In this document: piece by piece, positions 6,866 through 7,586 of the stretch
Layout: the number at the start of each line of letters is the position of its first letter
How positions within the stretch are numbered: the first letter of the stretch is position 1
Assembly: GCA_051881655.1 (NCBI GenBank)
Contig: JBJEQH010000198.1
Coordinates: 1-7,586 of the forward strand
Source of the DNA: Heritagella sp051881655
GTDB taxonomy: Bacteria > Bacillota > Clostridia > Oscillospirales > Acutalibacteraceae
Reading direction: 5' to 3'
Length of the DNA: 7,586 bases
The notes under the pieces: generated by a model
The model's database searches: none
Told to the model about the DNA's origin: nothing
Seen by the model: only the letters and a program-made list of their open reading frames with translations
Translations under genes and position numbers: made by a program

Positions 6866-7454
6866 GGTTTCTTCTCCTCTCTGTTTCTCCGATCTTTATA
6901 AAATTCATCAGCATGGTCTTTCCATCCGGGGTCATAATGGACTCGGGATGGAACTGCATGCCGTAAATCGGGTACTGGGTATGCTGTACGGCCATCACCT
7001 CTCCCTTTTCCGTCACGGCGGTCACCCGCAGGCAGTCGGGCAGGGTGTCGGCCTTCGCGATCAGGGAATGGTACCGGGCGACCGGCGCCGTTTCGGGACA
7101 GTTTTGGAACAGGGGGCAGTCCGGATCCAGCCTGACCCGGGACTGCTTTCCGTGCATCAGCTCATCGGCATAGGTAACGGTGGCGCCAAAGGCGGCGCAG
7201 ATCGCCTGATGCCCCAGGCACACCCCCAAAATGGGGATCTCTCTGCCCAGAACCCGCACGGCTTCGATCAGGACCCCGGCATCCTCCGGGCGGCCCGGTC
7301 CCGGGGAGAGCACCATGCGCTCCGGGTGCATTTCCCGGATTTCCTCCACCGTCTTCTCATCATTGCGGATCACCCGGATATCGGGGGACAGGGCGCCGAT
7401 GAGCTGATACAAATTGTAAGAAAAGCTGTCGTAGTTATCAATCAACAGGATCAT
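6858..7454 (-). CDS. trpG: Anthranilate synthase glutaminase component (class I glutamine amidotransferase)
   Basis: A 198-residue stand-alone glutaminase that releases ammonia from glutamine for TrpE. The catalytic triad is Cys79 in GVCLGHQAI, His169 and Glu171 in QFHPES. The oxyanion region LSPGPGRPEDAG (49-60) and the HGKQS motif typical of the TrpG/PabA group are present. TrpG and PabA cannot be told apart by sequence alone and one protein can serve both pathways, but the position between trpE and trpD assigns it to tryptophan synthesis. The start at 7454 is fixed by AGGAGG 7 nt upstream, by MILLIDNYDSFSYN, and by the ATGA overlap with trpE; an upstream in-frame ATG at 7514 lies inside trpE. 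No tryptophan residue is encoded. The stop is TAA. Confidence 0.96.
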   Translation of the reverse strand: MILLIDNYDSFSYNLYQLIGALSPDIRVIRNDEKTVEEIREMHPERMVLSPGPGRPEDAGVLIEAVRVLGREIPILGVCLGHQAICAAFGATVTYADELMHGKQSRVRLDPDCPLFQNCPETAPVARYHSLIAKADTLPDCLRVTAVTEKGEVMAVQHTQYPIYGMQFHPESIMTPDGKTMLMNFIKIGETERRRNHD

Positions 7455-7586
7455 AGGTCTTCCTCCTGGGCAAGCTGCAAGGCATTCACTACGGCCTTTG
7501 CCTTGTTGATACACTCTTCGTACTCTTTTTCGGGGACCGAATCGGCCACAATCCCGGCGCCGCTTCGGACGAACACCTTCCCGTTC
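7451..7586 (-). CDS. trpE: Anthranilate synthase component I, C-terminal end (5' part outside window)
   Basis: Only the last 44 codons and the TGA stop are in the window. They encode the C-terminal chorismate-binding-enzyme signature RSGAGIVADSVPEKEYEEC followed by a short amphipathic helix ending in AQEEDL. TrpE converts chorismate plus ammonia to anthranilate with TrpG. PabB and related enzymes share this C-terminal motif, but the 4-nt overlap with trpG at the head of a complete trp gene set makes trpE by far the best reading. The operon promoter and any T-box, TRAP or leader-peptide control would lie upstream and cannot be assessed here. Confidence 0.93.
   Translation of the reverse strand, partial: NGKVFVRSGAGIVADSVPEKEYEECINKAKAVVNALQLAQEEDL

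Noticed and set aside
5489..6901. Plus-strand open frame of 470 codons opposite trpD and trpC
   Set aside because: It lies fully antisense to two well-identified genes with intact catalytic motifs. Its translation looks like no known family and is rich in His, Gly and Arg, typical of the shadow frame of GC-rich genes.
7455..7514. Longer TrpG start at 7514
   Set aside because: The extra 20 residues are the trpE coding region read in another frame; ATG at 7454 has AGGAGG and the family N-terminus.

Overview
The window is a GC-rich bacterial chromosome segment in which every supported gene lies on the minus strand, so it reads from high to low coordinates. It holds two transcription units. The first is the tryptophan operon, trpE (only the last 44 codons), trpG, trpD, trpC, trpF, trpB, trpA, closed by a strong intrinsic terminator. 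The second is a pair of M16-family (insulinase-like) genes of the YmfF/YmfH type, with a probable promoter of its own; the second gene of the pair runs off the left edge. The separate trpG, trpC and trpF, strong AGGAGG-type ribosome binding sites and the YmfF/YmfH pair point to Bacillota. The high GC and gene order suggest a gut-type Clostridia such as Oscillospirales. That placement is inference; no marker gene fixes it.

Region by region: 7451-7586 end of trpE; 6858-7454 trpG; 5840-6865 trpD; 5056-5838 trpC; 4433-5059 trpF; 3243-4436 trpB, interrupted by an in-frame UGA; 2471-3250 trpA; 2393-2420 terminator; 2131-2470 intergenic DNA with terminator and promoter; 841-2130 ymfF-like; 1-854 ymfH-like (5' part). 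Each trp junction is an overlap of 4 or 8 nt, except trpD/trpC, which has a 1-nt gap.

Together the trp genes cover all steps from chorismate to tryptophan: anthranilate synthase (TrpE+TrpG), phosphoribosyl transfer (TrpD), isomerisation (TrpF), indole-glycerol-phosphate synthesis (TrpC) and tryptophan synthase (TrpA+TrpB). The regulatory leader upstream of trpE is outside the window.

The one striking anomaly is the UGA at codon 222 of trpB, where relatives I recall have glycine (GGA is one base away). The reading frame is otherwise intact and conserved on both sides. Because UGA is the normal stop of six other genes here, genome-wide recoding is unlikely. A recent nonsense mutation, a sequencing or assembly error, or local readthrough or restart remain. 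I see no mobile element, CRISPR array, RNA gene or new multi-gene system; apart from trpB the window is ordinary housekeeping DNA.
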